A program made the translations under genes and the position numbers. DNA of 64,000 nt from CAIMUS01 sp963708455 (GTDB lineage: Bacteria > Pseudomonadota > Gammaproteobacteria > Competibacterales > Competibacteraceae), in assembly GCA_963708455.1 (NCBI GenBank), contig CAVPSQ010000004.1:1302001-1366000 (forward strand), read 5' to 3'. Below, piece after piece: positions 13,804 to 22,697 of this stretch. The notes beneath the pieces were generated by a model, which saw nothing but the letters and a program-made list of their open reading frames with translations, did not search any database and was not told the DNA's origin. The stretch's first letter is position 1; each line of letters begins with the position of its first letter.

Positions 13804-15117
13804 ATGGCAAACACACAAGGCACCACAGGTTTACGCGGTTGGATCGACAACCGCTTTCCGCTCACCGAGTTGTGGCGTGAGCACGTGGGCGAATACTTCA
13901 CTCCGCCCAATTTTAATTTTCTGTATATCTTCGGCGTGCTGTCGATGGTCGTCCTGGTCAACCAGTTGGTGACCGGCATCTGGCTGACCATGAATTACAA
14001 ACCATCCGCCGCCGACGCCTTCGCGTCGGTCGAATACATCATGCGCGACGTACAGTGGGGCTGGCTGATCCGCTACATGCACTCAACTGGCGCCTCGGCC
14101 TTCTTCATCGTGGTTTACCTGCACATGTTCCGTGCACTCATGTACGGCTCCTACAAGAATCCACGCGAACTGGTGTGGCTGATCGGAATGCTGATTTTTC
14201 TGGCCCTGATGGCGGAGTCCTTCTTCGGCTATCTGCTGCCCTGGGGACAGATGTCCTACTGGGGCGCCCAGGTGATCATCTCGCTGTTCGGCGCCATTCC
14301 CGGCATCGGCGACGATCTCACTTTATGGATTCGCGGCGACTACGTGGTGTCCGACGCTACCTTGAACCGTTTCTTCGCGCTGCACGTGGTCGCAATTCCG
14401 CTGGCACTGCTGGGCCTGGTGGTGGCCCATGTCCTCGCGCTACACCATGTGGGCTCCAACAATCCGGAAGGGGTGGAGATCAAGAAATACGTGGACGAGA
14501 AAGGCCATCCGCTGGACGGCATTCCTTTCCATCCCTATTACACGGTCAAGGACATCGTCGGCATCATCATCTTTCTGTTCGTCGCCGCGTTCGTGATTTT
14601 CTTCTGGCCGGACGTGGGCGGCTATTTTCTGGAGCATCCCAACTTCGAGCCGGCGGACCCGTTGAAGACGCCACCGCATATTGCACCGGTCTGGTATTTC
14701 ACACCCTACTACGCCATCCTGCGGGCGATTCCCGACAAGCTGCTGGGCGTGATCGCCATGGGCGCCTCCATCGTCCTGTTGTTCTTCCTGCCCTGGCTGG
14801 ATCGCTGCCCGGTGAAGTCCATCCGTTACCGGGGTGCGACCTGGAAAGTGGCACTGATCGTGTTCGTGATTTCCTTCCTGATCCTGGGTTATTGCGGCTC
14901 GCAACCGCCGGACACGACCCTGACTACCGTGGCGCGCATCTGTTCGGTCATCTACTTCGGGTTCTTTCTGCTGATGCCGTTGTATACCCGTTGGGAGAAA
15001 ACCAAACCGGTGCCGGATCGGTTGAGCTACCAGACAGTAGTGGTCGAACAGGCCGGTGAAGCGAAAAGCGCGGTGCCGTTCGGTGCCGTCGACAAAGCGA
15101 GGATGAAAGGCCAATGA
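13804..15117 (+). CDS. petB: Cytochrome b subunit of bc1 complex
   Basis: This 437-residue integral membrane protein carries the two b haems and the quinol sites. Eight or so hydrophobic helices are visible. HSTGASAFFIVVYLHMFRA and FFALHVVAIPLALLG hold haem-ligand His residues, and LLPWGQMSYWGAQVI and PVWYFTPYYAILRA (the PEWY-equivalent motif, as PVWY) form the Qo site. It ends by overlapping petC (ATGA). Confidence 0.95.
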   Translation: MANTQGTTGLRGWIDNRFPLTELWREHVGEYFTPPNFNFLYIFGVLSMVVLVNQLVTGIWLTMNYKPSAADAFASVEYIMRDVQWGWLIRYMHSTGASAFFIVVYLHMFRALMYGSYKNPRELVWLIGMLIFLALMAESFFGYLLPWGQMSYWGAQVIISLFGAIPGIGDDLTLWIRGDYVVSDATLNRFFALHVVAIPLALLGLVVAHVLALHHVGSNNPEGVEIKKYVDEKGHPLDGIPFHPYYTVKDIVGIIIFLFVAAFVIFFWPDVGGYFLEHPNFEPADPLKTPPHIAPVWYFTPYYAILRAIPDKLLGVIAMGASIVLLFFLPWLDRCPVKSIRYRGATWKVALIVFVISFLILGYCGSQPPDTTLTTVARICSVIYFGFFLLMPLYTRWEKTKPVPDRLSYQTVVVEQAGEAKSAVPFGAVDKARMKGQ

Positions 15118-15875
15118 ACGCTTATCTCATTGCACTGTTATGCCTGGTTTTATCAGGCTTTGCCGCGGCTTCGGAACAGGCTTATCACCTGGATAAGGCG
15201 CCCCTCGACGTGCACGACCAGGCGTCCCTGCAACGCGGCGCCAAGTACTTCGTGAATTACTGCATGGGTTGCCACTCGCTCCAGTACCAGCGTTACAGCC
15301 GGGTAGCCCAGGATATCGGCCTCACCGACGAGCAAGTCAAGAATAATCTGATCTTCACGCCGGATACCAAGGTAGGTGATACCATGAAAATCGCTATGCC
15401 GCGTAAAGAGGCTGGTCAATGGTTCGGAGCGGCGCCGCCCGATCTGACGGTCATCGCACGGGCGCGGGGCGCGGACTACCTGTATACCTACCTGCGTACC
15501 TTCTATCTGGATCCCAAGCGACCTTGGGGGGTGAATAACGCCGCCTTCCCGCTGGTCGGCATGCCCCATGTGCTGTGGGAACTGCAAGGCTGGCAGGAGC
15601 CGGTTTACAAAACGGCCGGTCATGGACATGAAGGCGAGGGCGGCGGCGAACCTAAAGAACAACTGGCCGGCTTCAAGCTGGTGAAGACCGGCTCCATGAC
15701 ACCACCGGAATTCGACGCCGCCATGGCCGATTTGGTCAATTTTATGACTTATGTCAGCGAGCCCGCTCAGTTGGAGCGACGCCGCATCGGTTGGTGGGTG
15801 CTGGGGTTCCTGGTGATCGCTTTCGCCGTGTTCTACCCGCTTAAAAAGGAAGTCTGGAAGGACGTCCATCACTAA
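15114..15875 (+). CDS. petC: Cytochrome c1 subunit of bc1 complex
   Basis: This 253-residue protein has an N-terminal signal sequence and the haem-binding CMGCH (C50, C53, H54). The distal ligand is probably the Met in KIAMPRKEAGQWFG or PLVGMPHVLW. A C-terminal membrane anchor (WWVLGFLVIAFAVFYPLK) holds it in the inner membrane facing the periplasm. It is the last gene of petABC, followed by a terminator. sspA, commonly next, is missing. Confidence 0.95.
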   Translation: MNAYLIALLCLVLSGFAAASEQAYHLDKAPLDVHDQASLQRGAKYFVNYCMGCHSLQYQRYSRVAQDIGLTDEQVKNNLIFTPDTKVGDTMKIAMPRKEAGQWFGAAPPDLTVIARARGADYLYTYLRTFYLDPKRPWGVNNAAFPLVGMPHVLWELQGWQEPVYKTAGHGHEGEGGGEPKEQLAGFKLVKTGSMTPPEFDAAMADLVNFMTYVSEPAQLERRRIGWWVLGFLVIAFAVFYPLKKEVWKDVHH

Positions 15876-15885
15876 GTCCGTCGAG

Positions 15886-15908
15886 GGGGGAGCATCCGCT
15901 CCCCCTTT
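15886..15908 (+). terminator. Intrinsic terminator after petC
   Basis: An 8-base stem GGGGGAGC/GCTCCCCC with a four-base loop is followed by tttgtt. It lies 11 bases after the petC stop and should end the pet transcript. Confidence 0.75.
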
Positions 15909-16060
15909 GTTCCCATCGAATCGTAGCTGTCGTCCCCGCCTGCTCAGAGCACCGTTTGCTTCTCCTTGCTTACCCACTTTACTCGATCCGGGGAATCCGC
16001 GTGATTGCTCCTGGTGTTTACTGACCACCGTATTCTCTCCTTGCCAGGTTGAAACCGCCG

Positions 16061-16453
16061 ATGACATCCAACCGCCCCTATCTGATCCGTGCACTGTATG
16101 AGTGGATTGCCGATAACGGTTTGACACCGCACCTGCTAGTGAACGCTGAACTGGCCGGCGTGGACGTGCCGGCGCAATACGTTCACGAGGGACGGATCGT
16201 GCTCAATATCGGCGCGGCGGCCGTACAGTCGCTGCGATTGGGCAACGATCTGCTCGAGTTCAGCGCCCGTTTCGGCGGTGCGCCGTTGTGGATTCACCTG
16301 CCTCCCCTGGCGGTCATGGCTATCTATGCCCGGGAGAATGGCCAGGGTATGGTTTTCGGCGAAGAACCGCAGGAGCCCGAGCAACCGGAGGGGGATGAAC
16401 CATCGCCCAGGACCCAGCCAGCCAGACGGCCGCGGCTCAAGGTGGTGAAGTAA
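16061..16453 (+). CDS. sspB: ClpXP protease specificity-enhancing factor SspB
   Basis: SspB is the adaptor that delivers ssrA-tagged peptides to ClpXP. The 130-residue protein starts MTSNRPYLIRALYEWI and has the conserved GLTPHLLV, IVLNI and GQGMVFGEE features. The C-terminal ClpX-binding tail (RPRLKVVK) is present after an acidic linker. sspA is not beside it. Its 3' end overlaps the convergent dolP gene by 17 bases. Confidence 0.9.
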   Translation: MTSNRPYLIRALYEWIADNGLTPHLLVNAELAGVDVPAQYVHEGRIVLNIGAAAVQSLRLGNDLLEFSARFGGAPLWIHLPPLAVMAIYARENGQGMVFGEEPQEPEQPEGDEPSPRTQPARRPRLKVVK

Positions 16454-17156
16454 GGGGGAGAGCTTCGGTGGAATCGGGTTCAGCGGGGACGGCGGCGGGT
16501 ATCACTTCGAACAATTTCACCACCTGCTGCACTGCGTCGACATAGCGTGCTTCCTCCACGGCAGCCTGTGCCTCGTCGGGTCGGAGCAGACCGAGCAGGT
16601 AGACGACGCCCCTTTCGGTAACGACTTTGACCCGGGTGGCATTGAAGCCCGGCACAGTGACTTGCAGCAAGGCTGCCTTGACCTGGGTAGTGAGCGCCGC
16701 GTCACGGGCGCGATCTTCAGTCGTGCTGATCGGCGCAATAGCTAATTCGTTGTAGACCAGTTTGACTTCAGGTAATTGCCGGACGATTTCTGCGGCGCGC
16801 TGGCGCTGCGCCGTAGTGGCCACCTCGCCGGTCAACAGCACGACGGTGTTGTAACTGGTGACATTGATGTGCACCTGTACCGGGTTCGCCAGTTCCCAAT
16901 CTTGGTTAAATTCGGAAGAGGCCGTCCATTCGATGGTGTTGTCATCCATGATGACGCCGAAGGTGCGGCGGTCCTGATACAAATAAGCACTGGTCGCGGC
17001 CCCGCCGCCGACGAGTACGGGGACCAGGCAACCGCTCAGTCCGCCGAGCAGGCTCAGGCCGAGCAGCAGGACGGTCAGACGATAGCAGAGGGCGTCTCCC
17101 TTCCGCCGGACAGGAACTGATTGAACGGCGCGCCTAAATAAAGAGAACTGTGTCAT
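16437..17156 (-). CDS. dolP: BON-domain outer-membrane lipoprotein (DolP/YraP type)
   Basis: Two BON domains follow a lipoprotein signal with lipobox LSGC (Cys about residue 43). The first has VHINVTSYNTVVLLTGEV and the second VKVVTERGVVYLLGLL, each with the conserved G. DolP supports outer-membrane integrity and division-site functions. The start at MTQFSLFRR just after the yraN stop is preferred, but an ATG 24 bases upstream, overlapping yraN, is possible. The C-terminus (PAAVPAEPDSTEALPLTSPP) is a short Pro-rich tail. Confidence 0.85.
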   Translation of the reverse strand: MTQFSLFRRAVQSVPVRRKGDALCYRLTVLLLGLSLLGGLSGCLVPVLVGGGAATSAYLYQDRRTFGVIMDDNTIEWTASSEFNQDWELANPVQVHINVTSYNTVVLLTGEVATTAQRQRAAEIVRQLPEVKLVYNELAIAPISTTEDRARDAALTTQVKAALLQVTVPGFNATRVKVVTERGVVYLLGLLRPDEAQAAVEEARYVDAVQQVVKLFEVIPAAVPAEPDSTEALPLTSPP

Positions 17157-17160
17157 TCGA

Positions 17161-17532
17161 TCAAACCGCTGGGAAAGCATCTTTGATCCACTCTAAACGA
17201 TTCTCCTGTTGAAGAATAGCGATCACATCGAAACGGCAGGGGACATTGCCAGGATGGAGCAGCAGATAGTGAGCGGCCGCTCTGCTCAGACGTCGCTGCT
17301 TGGCGCGGGTGACGGTTTCCGCCGGCGTGCCGTAGCGGCTGTTGCGCCGGCTGCGGACTTCCACGAACACCAATTGCTCGCCATCCCGCATGATGAGATC
17401 CAGTTCACCAACGCGGCAGCAATAGTTATGCTCCAGCAAGATAAGCCCCTGCCGTTCAAGATAGCGGCAGGCGGTGAGTTCGGCCGCTGCGCCTGGACGG
17501 TCAGCCGGTGGAGGGTGCGATCGGTATCCCAT
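17161..17532 (-). CDS. YraN/UPF0102 family endonuclease-like protein
   Basis: This 123-residue protein starts MGYRSHPPPADRPGAA and has the UPF0102 pattern: GAAAELTACRYLERQGLILL, CCRVGELDLIMRD, and LVFVEVRSRRNSRYG, with the E-L-D-L-I and V-E-V-(R/K) restriction-nuclease-like core. No defined cellular role is established. It lies directly upstream of dolP and divergent from rsmI. The lpoA and diaA genes that often surround it are absent. Confidence 0.88.
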   Translation of the reverse strand: MGYRSHPPPADRPGAAAELTACRYLERQGLILLEHNYCCRVGELDLIMRDGEQLVFVEVRSRRNSRYGTPAETVTRAKQRRLSRAAAHYLLLHPGNVPCRFDVIAILQQENRLEWIKDAFPAV

Positions 17533-17566
17533 TATGATGTTCGCCTGCTGTATTTGGAGCACTGCT

Positions 17567-18454
17567 ATGACGGTAGAACCCGGCATCCTGTATGTAGTGG
17601 CCACCCCTATAGGCAACCTGGGCGATATGAGCGCGCGGGCCCAGCAGATCTTGCGCGCAGTCGATCTGATCGCTGCCGAGGACACCCGCCACAGCCGTAC
17701 CCTGTTGCAGCACTTCGGCATCCACACGCCTTTAGTTTCCCTGCATGAACATAACGAAGCAGCGCGCGTTCCTCAACTGCTGGCGAGCCTGGAGCAGGGT
17801 AAAGCCGTGGCGCTGATTGCCGATGCCGGCACGCCGCTGCTCAGCGATCCCGGTTTTCAACTGGTGCGCAGCGTGCGCGCGCAGGGTCTGCGCGTGGCGC
17901 CTGTACCCGGCCCCAGCAGTCTGCTGGCGGCCTTGTCGGTGGCCGGTCTGCCTGCCGACCGTTTCGTCTTCGAGGGCTTTTTGCCGGCCAGACCGGCTGC
18001 CCGTCGCCACCGTCTGACGACACTGGCGCAGGAGCAGCGCACCGTGGTGCTGTTCGAAGCCAGCCACCGGATTCAGGCAACCTTGCACGACATGGCTGCC
18101 CTGTGGGGCGAGCAACGTCAGGCTGTCGTGGCGCGCGAGTTGACCAAAGTGTTCGAGGAAATCCAGGGCGGCACTCTGGGTGAGTTGTGCCGCTGGATCG
18201 TCGCCGACGCCCACCGCTGCAAGGGGGAATTCGTGCTCGTCTCACAGGGGGCTCCGCCACCACAGGCGACTCCCATTGCAGCGGAAGCACGGCACCTGTT
18301 GACCGTGCTGGTGGCGGAGTTGCCACTGAAACGCGCCGTGGCGGTAGCGGCCAGGCTGACTGCCATGAAGAAAAACGCGTTATACGAACTGGCGCTGCAA
18401 ATCCAAAGCCAGCAAGGGAACAACCCGATAGAGCAAGACGTAGAGAATTCATAA
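17567..18454 (+). CDS. rsmI: 16S rRNA (cytidine-1402-2'-O)-methyltransferase RsmI
   Basis: RsmI methylates the ribose of C1402 in 16S rRNA using SAM. The ATG follows a GGAG site and reads MTVEPGILYVVATPIGNLGD. Tetrapyrrole-methylase-fold motifs are visible: AAEDTRHSRTLL, ALIADAGTPLLSDPG, and VVLFEASHRIQATL. The 295-residue length is typical. It is divergent from yraN-dolP and precedes rnpB. Confidence 0.93.
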   Translation: MTVEPGILYVVATPIGNLGDMSARAQQILRAVDLIAAEDTRHSRTLLQHFGIHTPLVSLHEHNEAARVPQLLASLEQGKAVALIADAGTPLLSDPGFQLVRSVRAQGLRVAPVPGPSSLLAALSVAGLPADRFVFEGFLPARPAARRHRLTTLAQEQRTVVLFEASHRIQATLHDMAALWGEQRQAVVARELTKVFEEIQGGTLGELCRWIVADAHRCKGEFVLVSQGAPPPQATPIAAEARHLLTVLVAELPLKRAVAVAARLTAMKKNALYELALQIQSQQGNNPIEQDVENS

Positions 18455-18553
18455 TCACCGCTTCGCCAGCCGAACATCACGCCTCAAGGCTACGGTAGAC
18501 TGCATCCAAACATAACCCAATAATCAAGATTCAGGAACCCTGCAACGATAATC

Positions 18554-18582
18554 TTGCGGATTGCCTCGGAAAACATAATACT
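18554..18582 (+). promoter_or_regulatory. Probable sigma70 promoter of rnpB
   Basis: TTGCGG (18554-18559), 17 bases, then AATACT (18577-18582). The spacing places a transcription start close to the 5' end of RNase P RNA at 18591. The match to consensus is moderate. Confidence 0.4.
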
Positions 18583-18590
18583 TATCTAAG

Positions 18591-18967
18591 GGAGTCGGCC
18601 GGACAGCCGCCGCTTGGCAGGCGGAGGAAAGTCCGGGCTCCATAGGGCAGGGCGCCAGGTAACACCTGGGAGGCGCAAGCCTACGGAAAGTGCCACAGAA
18701 AATATACCGCCTAAGTCCAACAGGACGGGTAAGGGTGAAAAGGTGCGGCCGGTCGCTTCCTCTGGAGCGGCAGGCTTAATGTAAGAGCGCACCGCGTCGC
18801 TGGCAACAGCGGCGGCAGGGCAAACCCCGCCCGGAGCAAGACCAAATAGGGGAGCGTCAGCGTGTGGCCCGCACGGCTCCCGGGTAGGTCGCTACAGGCG
18901 TATGGTGACATACGTCGCAGATGAATGGCTGTCCTCGACAGAACCCGGCTTACAGGCCGGCTCCCTT
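18591..18967 (+). ncRNA. rnpB: RNase P RNA (bacterial type A)
   Basis: This is the catalytic RNA that matures tRNA 5' ends. Diagnostic conserved stretches are present in order: gaggaaagtccgggctccat, agggcagggcgccaggtaac, gggtaagggtgaaa, gtaagagcgcaccgcg, ccggagcaagaccaaatagg, and cgacagaacccggctta. The first bases ggagtcggcc pair with the final ggccggctcc to form the closing helix P1, which sets both ends. Next to rsmI and mraZ, as in many gammaproteobacteria. Confidence 0.97.
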
Positions 18968-18994
18968 TCTCCATCCGGGTATCCCCCTTGAATT

Positions 18995-19023
18995 CGGACG
19001 CCAGGCTTGCAGCCTGGCGTCCG
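18995..19023 (+). terminator. Perfect 12-bp hairpin after rnpB
   Basis: CGGACGCCAGGC and GCCTGGCGTCCG pair perfectly around TTGCA. There is no T-run afterwards, so it is either a factor-dependent or weak terminator, or a processing barrier for the rnpB 3' end. Confidence 0.5.
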
Positions 19024-19220
19024 TCCAACCCAACCCGCCTCCCGGGCTGTACGCCGCTTACGCATCAGAAAACTTTGTGTCTTATTCGCAACAAATTATA
19101 TTAATTTTACAATAATGACCGCGCCACTTGTCCAAAGACGCTGTCTTATCTCCAAAATTAAAAATAAACATTTGATTTTATTTATTTTAATTTGATAATG
19201 ACTAAACAGTTCAGGTTTGC

Positions 19221-19249
19221 TTGACAGCCACAAATATCCTACCTATAGT
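19221..19249 (+). promoter_or_regulatory. Sigma70 promoter of the mraZ/dcw cluster
   Basis: A consensus TTGACA (19221-19226) is separated by exactly 17 bases from TATAGT (19244-19249). Transcription would start around 19256, just before the MraZ boxes and 55 bases ahead of the mraZ start codon. Confidence 0.8.
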
Positions 19250-19258
19250 GTAAAAAAG

Positions 19259-19282
19259 TGGGACAAAGTGGAGCATAAGGGA
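19259..19282 (+). promoter_or_regulatory. MraZ operator boxes
   Basis: TGGGA (19259), TGGAG (19269) and AGGGA (19278) follow each other with a period of about 10 bases. MraZ is known to repress its own promoter by binding direct TGGGN repeats with this spacing. The boxes overlap the expected start region, so they fit auto-repression. Confidence 0.65.
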
Positions 19283-19309
19283 ATCCGCTGACCAGAGGAG
19301 ACAGTAGTA

Positions 19310-19762
19310 GTGTTCCGGGGCATCAATCCTTTAACCCTAGATAGCAAGAACCGCCTGGCTGTGCCGGCCAAATACCGGGAGCGCTTGCGGGAGTCTTGCG
19401 CTGGGCAATTGGTGTTGACGATCGACCGCGATCGCTGCCTGTTGATCTACCCATTGCCGGTCTGGGAAGAGGTCGAGCGGAAACTGGTGCTGCTTTCCAG
19501 CACCAACCGGCAGGCGCGTGGTTTGAAGCGCTTGCTGCTGGGGCACGCCGAAGAGTGTCCCATGGATGGTCAGGGCCGCATTCTTATTCCAGCGCCACTG
19601 AAGGACTTCGCCCGCCTGGACAGGCAGGTGGTATTGGTGGGACAAGGTAATAAATTCGAACTCTGGGATGAACCGACGTGGTATCAGTTGCGAGACCAAT
19701 GGCTGGCCGAAGGTGGTCATGATAGCGAACTGCCGGCTGAGGTGGAATCACTCTCTTTCTAG
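19310..19762 (+). CDS. mraZ: Transcriptional regulator MraZ
   Basis: MraZ is a SpoVT/AbrB-fold repressor of the dcw operon. The start is a GTG after GAGGAG, reading MFRGINPLTLDSKNRLAVPAK, the conserved N-terminus. The second half-repeat has AEECPMDGQGRILIPAPLKDF. The 150-residue length is standard. First gene of the cluster, with its boxes just upstream. Confidence 0.95.
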   Translation: MFRGINPLTLDSKNRLAVPAKYRERLRESCAGQLVLTIDRDRCLLIYPLPVWEEVERKLVLLSSTNRQARGLKRLLLGHAEECPMDGQGRILIPAPLKDFARLDRQVVLVGQGNKFELWDEPTWYQLRDQWLAEGGHDSELPAEVESLSF

Positions 19763-19769
19763 GGCGCGT

Positions 19770-20704
19770 ATGGGTGCAGATCTGACTCATCAAGCGGTCT
19801 TGCTGCGGGAAGCAATCGCAGCGCTGAATATCCGTCCGGACGGTATCTATGTGGATGCCACCTTCGGGCGGGGCGGCCACGCCGGCGCCATCCTGGAACG
19901 GCTGGGACCGGCCGGCCGGCTGCTCGCCCTGGACCGCGATCCGGACGCAGCAGCATGGGCGTGCACGCAGTTTGCCGCGGACTCCCGTTTCCTGTTCGAG
20001 CGGAGCGCCTGGAGTCGACTGGCCGGGATCGTCGCCGGGCATGGCCTGCATGGGTGTATCCAAGGCGTACTGCTAGACAGCGGTGTCTCGTCGCCGCAAC
20101 TGGACGATCCCCGTAGGGGGTTCAGCTTCTTGCAGGAGGGTCCGCTGGATATGCGCATGGATCCGACCACAGGCAGCAGCGCTGCCGCGTGGCTGGCAAC
20201 CGCCAGCGAAGAGGAAATCGACCGGGTGCTCAAAGACTTTGGTGAAGAGCGTTACCATCGCCGCATCGCCCGGGCGCTAGTCACGGCGCGGCGGTCGGCG
20301 CCGCTTACTACGACCGCGCGCCTGGCGCAGTTGATCGCAGCCGCCGCGCCGACCCGGGAACCCGGCAAGCACCCTGCGACCCGCAGCTTCCAAGCTATCC
20401 GCATTTTTATCAATCGGGAACTGGCCGAATTGGAAGCGGTATTACCGCAGGCATTGGCGGCATTGGCGCCGCCGGCCGGCTGGTGGCGATCAGTTTCCAT
20501 TCATTGGAGGATCGGATCGTGAAACGGTTTATGCGGACCCAGGCCCGGGGAGAGGACTTGCCACCGGAACTGCCCATAACCGCCAGGCGGCAGCACGCTG
20601 CTGCCCGCCTCATCGGGCGGATACAGCGGCCGACAGCAGCCGAAACCCGCCACAACCCACGGGCGCGCAGCGCCGTGTTGCGGGTCGCGGAGCGGCTGCC
20701 ATGA
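19770..20704 (+). CDS. rsmH: 16S rRNA (cytosine-1402-N4)-methyltransferase, frameshifted
   Basis: RsmH methylates N4 of C1402, the same base RsmI methylates. MGADLTHQAVLLREAI begins the protein; DATFGRGGHAGAIL is the SAM site and GVLLDSGVSSPQLDDP follows. Near 20468-20480, in the run gccgccggccggc, the frame is lost: the first frame ends WWRSVSIHWRIGS. The expected ending RLVAISFHSLEDRIVKRF continues in another frame to 20704, where it overlaps ftsL (ATGA). One missing G would restore a normal protein of about 311 residues, so a sequencing error is as likely as a mutation. Confidence 0.85.
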
Positions 20705-20967
20705 ACTATCCGCTGCTTACCCTGCTGTTGCTGGTAGCGATACTGATCTCCGGCCTGGGCCTGGTCTACACTCAGCATCAGAGTCGCCAGTTATTCATCG
20801 AGTTGCAGACGCTGCAGACGCACCGGGACGATCTGGATATCGAGTGGGAACTGTTGCAACTGGAAGAAAGTACGCTGAATACCGAGCTGGTGGTAGAGCA
20901 GGCGGCCTACAGCCGCTTGAACATGCTGTCGCCCAATCCCGATACTGTAATTTACGTGATGCGCTAG
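20701..20967 (+). CDS. ftsL: Cell division protein FtsL
   Basis: This 88-residue bitopic membrane protein has an N-terminal helix (LLTLLLLVAILISGLGLVY) followed by a leucine-zipper-like coiled coil (QLFIELQTLQTHRDDLDIEW) in the periplasm. FtsL joins FtsB and FtsQ and helps activate FtsWI. Overlaps rsmH and lies two bases before ftsI, the canonical position. Confidence 0.88.
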   Translation: MNYPLLTLLLLVAILISGLGLVYTQHQSRQLFIELQTLQTHRDDLDIEWELLQLEESTLNTELVVEQAAYSRLNMLSPNPDTVIYVMR

Positions 20968-20969
20968 AC

Positions 20970-22697
20970 ATGAAACCTTATCTCGACAAGCTGGCGGCCA
21001 TGAGCCGCCATCAACTGGTGTTGAGCATCCTGCTGGTCGCGACAGTGGGCATCGCCATGCGCGCTGTCTATCTGCAGCTGGTTGATAAAGAGTTTCTGCA
21101 GGAGCAGGGCAATGAACGTTTCCTGCGGGAAGTCGAGATACCGGCGCATCGCGGCATGATCATGGATCGCAACGGCGAACCCCTGGCGGTGAGTTCGCCG
21201 GTGGATTCCCTGTGGGCGAACCCGGCGATGCTGGTGGAGAACCGCAATAACGTGCCGCCGCTGGCACAGGCCCTGGGACTGAAGCCAGCCGACCTGGAAC
21301 CGCGTCTATCCGAGCGGCAAGGGCGTGAATTTCTCTATCTGCGCCGACACATGAACCCGGAGTCGGCGCAGCGCGTATTGGCGCTGCGCATCCCGGGGGT
21401 GTATTCGCAGCGGGAATACCGGCGCTATTATCCCACGGCGGAAGTCGACTCCCATTTACTGGGCTTTACCGATATCGACGACGTCGGCCAGGAAGGTCTG
21501 GAATTGACCTTCAACGCCCAGTTGCAGGGCAAACCCGGCATTAAACGGGTGATCCGCGACCGGCTGGGCAACACCGTGGAGGATGTCGAAATCGTCCGCG
21601 TGCCGGAGCCCGGCAAGCCGCTGCTGCTCAGTATCGACCGCCGCACCCAGTACCTGGCGTATCGCGCTCTCAAGGCGGCGGTGCAGGAGCGGCAGGCGCT
21701 CGGCGCCTCGGCGGTAGTGCTGGACGTCGCCACCGGTGAAATCCTGGCGATGGTCAATCAGCCGGCGGGCAATCCCAACGACCGTCGCCAGTTGAACGCG
21801 ACGCTGCTGCGTAACCGGGCGTTGACCGATATTTACGAACCCGGCTCCACGATGAAACCCTTCACGGCCGCGCTGGCGCTGCAGAGCGGAGCCTACCGGC
21901 CGGAAACTCCCATCGATACCCGTCCCGGTACCCTGCAAATCGGCCGTTATACCGTCCGCGATGTCCACAATAGCGGCCTGATTGACGTGACCCGCGTGAT
22001 CAGCAAATCCAGCAACGTAGGCATCAGCAAGATCGCTCTGTCCATGCCGGCGCAGAAACTCTGGGAGTTGTATCGGCAATTGGGTTTCGGTCAGTTGTCC
22101 GGCGTGGGTTTCACCGGCGAAGAGAAGGGCCTGCTCAAGCATTATTCCAAGTGGGGCACCATCGGCCATGCCAACAACTCCTTCGGTTACGGCATATCGG
22201 TCAATACCTTGCAATTGGCGCACGGGTACGCCGTGCTGGCCGGCGGCGGCGTGAAACGACCGTTGAGCCTGCTGCGGCTGGAACAGCCGCCGGCGGGCGA
22301 GCGCCTGCTGTCCGAGGATACGGCGCGCAAGATCCGCACCATACTGGAGTTGGCGGTCAGCGAAGCCGGAACCGGCGTCAAAGCAACGGTGCCGGGGTAT
22401 CGAGTGGCGGGCAAAACCGGTACGGCGCACAAGATGTCCCCCGGCGGCAGGTACAGCGCCAATCAATACCGCTCCCTGTTCGCCGGGATGGCGCCGGCCA
22501 GCAATCCCCGGCTGGTGTGCGTGGTGATGATCGATGAGCCGAAGCGCGGCGGCTACTACGGCGGCGTTATCGCCGCACCGGTCTTCAGCCGGATCATGGA
22601 AGGTGCTCTGCGCATTTTGAATGTGCCTCCCGACGATATTCCCACCCAGAATCTCTGGGTGACGACCGCTGCGCACCCGCTGGAGGCAGCCCAATGA
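20970..22697 (+). CDS. ftsI: Peptidoglycan D,D-transpeptidase FtsI (PBP3)
   Basis: Septal transpeptidase of 575 residues. An N-terminal membrane helix is followed by a dimerisation domain (IPAHRGMIMDRNGEPLAVSS). The transpeptidase domain has all three penicillin-binding motifs: SxxK in PGSTMKPFTA, SSN in SKSSNVGISK, and KTGTA in VAGKTGTAHKM. It starts MKPYLDKLAAMSRHQL. It runs straight into murF with an ATGA overlap; murE, normally between them, is absent. Confidence 0.95.
   Translation: MKPYLDKLAAMSRHQLVLSILLVATVGIAMRAVYLQLVDKEFLQEQGNERFLREVEIPAHRGMIMDRNGEPLAVSSPVDSLWANPAMLVENRNNVPPLAQALGLKPADLEPRLSERQGREFLYLRRHMNPESAQRVLALRIPGVYSQREYRRYYPTAEVDSHLLGFTDIDDVGQEGLELTFNAQLQGKPGIKRVIRDRLGNTVEDVEIVRVPEPGKPLLLSIDRRTQYLAYRALKAAVQERQALGASAVVLDVATGEILAMVNQPAGNPNDRRQLNATLLRNRALTDIYEPGSTMKPFTAALALQSGAYRPETPIDTRPGTLQIGRYTVRDVHNSGLIDVTRVISKSSNVGISKIALSMPAQKLWELYRQLGFGQLSGVGFTGEEKGLLKHYSKWGTIGHANNSFGYGISVNTLQLAHGYAVLAGGGVKRPLSLLRLEQPPAGERLLSEDTARKIRTILELAVSEAGTGVKATVPGYRVAGKTGTAHKMSPGGRYSANQYRSLFAGMAPASNPRLVCVVMIDEPKRGGYYGGVIAAPVFSRIMEGALRILNVPPDDIPTQNLWVTTAAHPLEAAQ

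Noticed and set aside
12631..13818. A 395-codon open frame on the minus strand
   Set aside because: It is antisense to the c-type cytochrome and petA, has no family pattern and comes from codon bias in GC-rich genes.
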